From an uncultured bacterium (GTDB lineage: Bacteria > Verrucomicrobiota > Lentisphaeria > Oligosphaerales > Oligosphaeraceae), in NCBI GenBank assembly GCA_902776645.1, contig CACYQT010000023.1, forward strand, positions 1-42,412: 42,412 bases of DNA, in the 5' to 3' direction. The notes under the pieces were generated by a model, which was not told where the DNA came from, ran no database searches, and was given only the letters and a program-made list of their open reading frames with translations. A program made the position numbers and the translations under genes. Shown here in pieces: positions 38,271 to 42,412 of the stretch; within the stretch, counting starts at the first letter, position 1; the number at the start of each line of letters is the position of its first letter.

Positions 38271-41200
38271 ATGAAAAAGCACATCGCCCTCCTCTGTCTT
38301 CTCCTGACCGAAGCCGTGTTCTTCGCTTCATGGCCCACGACGTTGTATCTGGACGGAGGGGGACGATGGGATTTCCGCAAGCCGATTTTCTTTGAGAACA
38401 AAGGGGCGGAGGACATCGTCGGCGAATCCGTCGCGATTAAGATCCCGCAGGACGCTCAGTTCATCGGACAGGCCGCGGGCACGCTCCGAATCGTCGATGA
38501 AAAGGGCCGCCAGCTCAAATTCGCCGTCGAAGACACCGTCGGCGAAATCATCACGGATGCCGCCGTCACCGCCGGCTGCCTCCTCCACATCCCCCTTTCC
38601 TGCCCCGCGAACAGCAAAACCACCTACTATGTCTATTACGGTAACGGCAAGGCATGGACGTCTCCGGACCTCCTGAAGACGTTGACACGCCTCGACTACA
38701 ACGGCGGATTCGAAAAAACCGCCAATGACTTCCCGATCGGCTGGCACACTTGGCAGACGGACGCCAAGCACAAAATCTCCCTTTCGACACAGTCGCCCGC
38801 CGCAGGCCGCAACTGCCTCTTCGTGGAAGCAGACAACGACGCGGAGCCCACGTGGTTCAAATGCAGCCCGAACGACATCGCCGTCAGGCCGGGTGCAAAA
38901 TGCACGCTCACCGTCAAAGTCCGCGCCGAAAACGTAAAAGGACGGGCAGGCTGGTTCGTCCATGTCGGCGGTGAAAGCAACGGCATGATGATCAACGACG
39001 TGCGGGAGGCAGGCGAAGGCACTTACGGATGGCGGCTTCTCAAAATCGAATTCACCGTCCCAGAAGGCGCCACACGCGTCCATACGGGATGCGCGCTCTA
39101 CGGCACGGGCAAAGTCTGGTACGACGATTTCAACTTCACGACGGACAAGAAAGCCGCCTGGACGGCGACCTTCGGCGCAGTCGAACACATGGAACTGAAG
39201 GAGGAAGGCCGTTTCGCGGAAGACGACTGGCTGTCCAACAGCCCCTCCTTGTTCGGCTTCGGCAAAAAGCAGCCCGCCTATCTCTACCGCATTCCCATCC
39301 GCATCACGAACACCACCAGCCTCGCGATCCGCAACAGCCTCGCCTGCATTGATTTCAGCGCCATCTGCCGCAACAAGAGCCGCCGCAACGCCGTCCTGAC
39401 ATTCGACGGCCATGAAATCGAAACCATCCCCTTGGGCTCGTCCGTCCTCTTCCCGATCGACTGCCCGCCGAAAACCAGCCAGATCTACTATGTCTATACG
39501 ACGGAAAAGGAACCCGGCGAGGACATTCCGAAAGAGGCCCAGAACAAGCTCGGCAGCGACATCCCCTCCGACCAACTCTACGTCGAGGCGCCCGATCCCG
39601 TTGACACGCAGCAATATGCGAAACTCGTGCTGTCCAACTTCAATCTCGTCCGCAACCCGTCCTTTGAAAAGAACGCCGACGGCGTCCCCCTTGACTGGGA
39701 GTGCGCAGGCGAAAAAGTGAAGGAGGCCGGCCTCGTGTACGGCCTCGCAGAGCCCAGCAGCTTCGGCTTCAGGCATGCCTATTTCAACGTTCCGAAGGAC
39801 GCCCCGAAAGACTGGTGCGGCTGGCGGCAGACTGTTGACGTTAAGCCGAACACGCATTACATCTACGGCGCATGGGTCGCCTACGAAGACACGGATGTCG
39901 CCGTCGGCGTCCATGCCCATCTTCATGACGCGGACGCCAAGGTTATTGATTATCTCAATACCAGCCAAAGCAAAGGAAATGAACATAAGTGGCTTCCTAT
40001 GTTCAACTTCTGCACGACGACACCGGAGACGAAATCCCTTCAGATCCATCTGACCATGAACGGCCACGGCACCGTCCGCCATGACGGCGTGCTCATCGCC
40101 GAAGTACTGGACGGCATCGCGGAGCCGATGGAGTCCCGTCCCATCACGCAGGACGACATCGCCATCTGGCAGGTCAATCCCGTTGTCAAGACATTCCGCG
40201 AAGACCTTCCCCCGTACATGTCGCGTGAAGATTCCTTCCTCGGGCAGCTTCGCATCCGGGAGGGCGCGCCCGAACTGCTTTCCGTCTTCAATGTGGGGCT
40301 GGCCCGCAATGAAGAAGAACCGCTCCAGCTTGCCATCCGTTCAGGCGTCGCTCTCAAAAACTGCGACATCTCCGTCGACGGTCTGGATGGCTCCGGCGTG
40401 ACCGCCTCCATCGGCGTCGTCGGCTATGTGCCATTGGACGCAAAATCTTCCTATTACGGTTCGAAGGAAGACGACTGGATCCAGCTCTTCCCGAAGAACA
40501 GCGGCAACTGCGACGGCTGGGCAGGCTGGTGGCCCGACCCGATCATCCCGACCATCCGTTTCACTCTCAACGCCAACCAGACGCAGCCGCTTTGGATTTC
40601 GTTCAAAGCGTCGTCCAACGCCAAAGCGGGCAACTACCGCATTCATGTGAAAATCACCAACGGCAGCGAGATGTTATTCGTTCCGGTCCTTCTGACCGTC
40701 TGGGACTTCGCGCTCAAAAAGGACGCCACCTTCCCCGCCGTCTATGACTTCCGTTGGGACAACCGCTGGAACCGCCCGGGCCTCGACAACCGGGAGGTCA
40801 GACGCGCTATCTATACCTTATATAAAGAAAAGAAAGTCTGCCCGGACCATGTCCTCGCGGATCCCGTCTTCAAATACGACAACAAGACCAAATCCATCAC
40901 GGCGGATTTCACGCTTTTCGACAAGGAGGCCGAATGGTATTTCGACGAAATGAAATTCCCGGTCGCCTACGCCCCTGGTTTCTTCTATCTCTTCGGATGG
41001 GCCTACCCGCCGAAGGCCATTTTCGGCGAACAGCCCTTCGAAGGCGAATTCCCATGGGCCAACAACGAGCCGCGCCACACGCTCCGCCCGGAATACATCA
41101 AAATCTACCAGACCTGCCTGAGGCTCTTCATGGACCATTGCCGTGAAAAAGGATGGGACGACAAATTCGTCCTCTACATCTCTGACGAACCGCACTACGG

Positions 41201-41906
41201 GCATCAATACGTCGTCGACCAGATGAAGGCCATCTGCTCCATGATCAAGGCCGTCGAGCCGAATCTGCCCATCTATTCCTCCACATGGACCCATTGCAAG
41301 GATTGGGATGGTTATCTTTCCCTTTGGGGCGCAGGCCATTACGGTTGCTTCCCCGAAGAAGAGATCAAAGACCGCATCAAGCAGGGCGACAAATTCTGGT
41401 TCACGACGGACGGCCAGATGTGCACGGACACCCCCTACTGCGCCATCGAACGACTCCTCCCGCACTACTGCAACAAATACGGCGCCGACGCATATGAATT
41501 CTGGGGCGCCACATGGTTCACCATCGACCCGTGGAAGTACGGCTGGCACGCCTACATCAAGCAGACATCCGCGCCTCACATCAAGCCGTCGTGGACGCGC
41601 TATCCCAATGGCGACGGCTATCTTATGTATCCCGGACTCCCCGTGTCGGATGGCAGGCCCATATCCTCCATCCGCCTCGAAGCCGCGCGAGACGGCGTTG
41701 AAGACTACGAATATCTCCAGAAAGTGAAATTCCTCCTCCGCGCGAAGGAGAACCGCCGCGCCATCGAAGCGCGTTCCATTCTCGAGGAGGCCTCCAATCT
41801 CATCGGCATGCCGTCCGCCGGCGGGCGTTTCAGCACGAAGATCCTTCCGGATCCGGACGCCCTCTACGTCCTCCGCTACCGCATGGGCAACTTCCTGAAC
41901 CAATAA
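38271..41906 (+). CDS. Giant secreted GH123-like (DUF4091) protein with duplicated N-terminal module
   Basis: A 1211-residue protein with a signal peptide (HIALLCLLLTEAVFFA). The N-terminal half appears to be a tandem duplication. A DUF2341-like segment (about 25-135, YYVYYGN) plus a CBM-like jelly roll (about 143-295, NGGFEKTANDFPIGW) is repeated as about 340-430 (IYYVYTTEK) plus about 460-620 (RNPSFEKNADGVPLDW). A linker beta-domain leads to the GH123/DUF4091 TIM barrel (about 820-1140), with the acidic pair Asp972-Glu973 (YISDEPHYG) and the SSIRLEAARDGVEDYEYL signature. The DUF4091 pair suggests substrate-assisted hydrolysis of N-acetylated glycans. It differs from the 789-residue paralogue at 7829 mainly in the long N-terminal half. 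Confidence 0.78.
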   Translation: MKKHIALLCLLLTEAVFFASWPTTLYLDGGGRWDFRKPIFFENKGAEDIVGESVAIKIPQDAQFIGQAAGTLRIVDEKGRQLKFAVEDTVGEIITDAAVTAGCLLHIPLSCPANSKTTYYVYYGNGKAWTSPDLLKTLTRLDYNGGFEKTANDFPIGWHTWQTDAKHKISLSTQSPAAGRNCLFVEADNDAEPTWFKCSPNDIAVRPGAKCTLTVKVRAENVKGRAGWFVHVGGESNGMMINDVREAGEGTYGWRLLKIEFTVPEGATRVHTGCALYGTGKVWYDDFNFTTDKKAAWTATFGAVEHMELKEEGRFAEDDWLSNSPSLFGFGKKQPAYLYRIPIRITNTTSLAIRNSLACIDFSAICRNKSRRNAVLTFDGHEIETIPLGSSVLFPIDCPPKTSQIYYVYTTEKEPGEDIPKEAQNKLGSDIPSDQLYVEAPDPVDTQQYAKLVLSNFNLVRNPSFEKNADGVPLDWECAGEKVKEAGLVYGLAEPSSFGFRHAYFNVPKDAPKDWCGWRQTVDVKPNTHYIYGAWVAYEDTDVAVGVHAHLHDADAKVIDYLNTSQSKGNEHKWLPMFNFCTTTPETKSLQIHLTMNGHGTVRHDGVLIAEVLDGIAEPMESRPITQDDIAIWQVNPVVKTFREDLPPYMSREDSFLGQLRIREGAPELLSVFNVGLARNEEEPLQLAIRSGVALKNCDISVDGLDGSGVTASIGVVGYVPLDAKSSYYGSKEDDWIQLFPKNSGNCDGWAGWWPDPIIPTIRFTLNANQTQPLWISFKASSNAKAGNYRIHVKITNGSEMLFVPVLLTVWDFALKKDATFPAVYDFRWDNRWNRPGLDNREVRRAIYTLYKEKKVCPDHVLADPVFKYDNKTKSITADFTLFDKEAEWYFDEMKFPVAYAPGFFYLFGWAYPPKAIFGEQPFEGEFPWANNEPRHTLRPEYIKIYQTCLRLFMDHCREKGWDDKFVLYISDEPHYGHQYVVDQMKAICSMIKAVEPNLPIYSSTWTHCKDWDGYLSLWGAGHYGCFPEEEIKDRIKQGDKFWFTTDGQMCTDTPYCAIERLLPHYCNKYGADAYEFWGATWFTIDPWKYGWHAYIKQTSAPHIKPSWTRYPNGDGYLMYPGLPVSDGRPISSIRLEAARDGVEDYEYLQKVKFLLRAKENRRAIEARSILEEASNLIGMPSAGGRFSTKILPDPDALYVLRYRMGNFLNQ

Positions 41907-42076
41907 AGGCATTTTATACAAATAGATAAAAAAGCGCCTTGAAAAAAAACTTTGAAGAATAGAAAAAAAACATTTGCTTTTATTTATTGGCGGTATATTG
42001 TAGGATTCATTGATTAAGTGTGAGAGCTTAGCATTCGTGTCCCTTTGAGTTCGAAACAACAAAGAAGGAGTCTGCC

Positions 42077-42412
<336 letters not shown>

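Noticed and set aside
38328..40082. 584-codon minus-strand open frame opposite the large GH123-like gene
   Set aside because: Shadow of the plus-strand gene, which has a signal peptide and catalytic domain.
41907..42076. Intrinsic terminator after the large GH123-like gene
   Set aside because: AAGGC and GCCTT could pair over a 25-nt loop, but the stem is short and is followed by A residues rather than T residues on the transcribed strand.

Overview
The window looks like chromosome of a Lentisphaerota (Victivallales-type) bacterium, or a close PVC-superphylum relative. The evidence is a prepilin-like protein with an FTLIELLVVIAIIAILAA N-terminus at the right edge, several large secreted glycosidase-like proteins (GH42-, GH36-, GH101- and GH123/DUF4091-like), an anaerobic sulfatase-maturase-type radical SAM enzyme, and LPS-core/heptose genes that imply an outer membrane. 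Coding DNA is GC-rich with many C-ending codons. This leaves very long open frames opposite real genes; those were discarded. The assignment is an inference from gene content, because no rRNA gene is present.

Layout: 1-2190 (minus) is a partial secreted GH42-like glycosidase. 2520-7614 (plus) carries lexA, ruvA, ruvB, yicC, a fumarase/tartrate dehydratase beta subunit and a radical SAM maturase. 7829-10198 is a secreted GH123-like protein. 10216-12810 is an AT-richer accessory patch with a HipB-like regulator, a membrane zinc-ribbon protein and an overlapping nucleotidyltransferase/winged-helix pair. 12823-18361 (minus) holds an unidentified protein, a GH36-like glycosidase, a ClpX-like ATPase and a conserved unknown. 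18606-21398 encodes two PilT-type ATPases. 21504-25742 is an LPS-type cluster (GT4, gmhB, GT9, GT4). 25813-27911 (minus) is a DapA-family enzyme plus an epimerase. 28150-29275 is a compact three-gene DUF3791/DUF3990 operon resembling a toxin-antitoxin unit. 29347-32247 is a secreted protein joining a metallo-beta-lactamase fold to a GH101-like barrel. 32402-38246 contains a Gfo/Idh/MocA oxidoreductase, a sugar-nucleotide SDR, glyS, an S41 peptidase and dapB. 38271-41906 is a second GH123-like giant with a duplicated N-terminal module, and 42077 onward is a partial pseudopilin.

How the genes fit together: the glycosidases, the sulfatase maturase and the sugar oxidoreductase/aldolase-type enzymes suggest life on sulfated host or algal glycans such as mucin. 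The PilT pair and pseudopilin suggest a type IV pilus-like surface machine. lexA-ruvAB form a DNA-repair block.

The most unusual signal is in the gaps between genes. Many gaps are filled by short degenerate tandem repeats of two kinds. One has period 7 (or 8), usually carries TAA/TAG, and reaches 22 units at 13706-13859. The other has period 9 with consensus GTCCC(A/T)TNN and twice forms mirrored inverted pairs. The repeats run into coding sequence, supply the stop codons of three genes and the start codon of one, and mostly sit where a Shine-Dalgarno sequence is missing.
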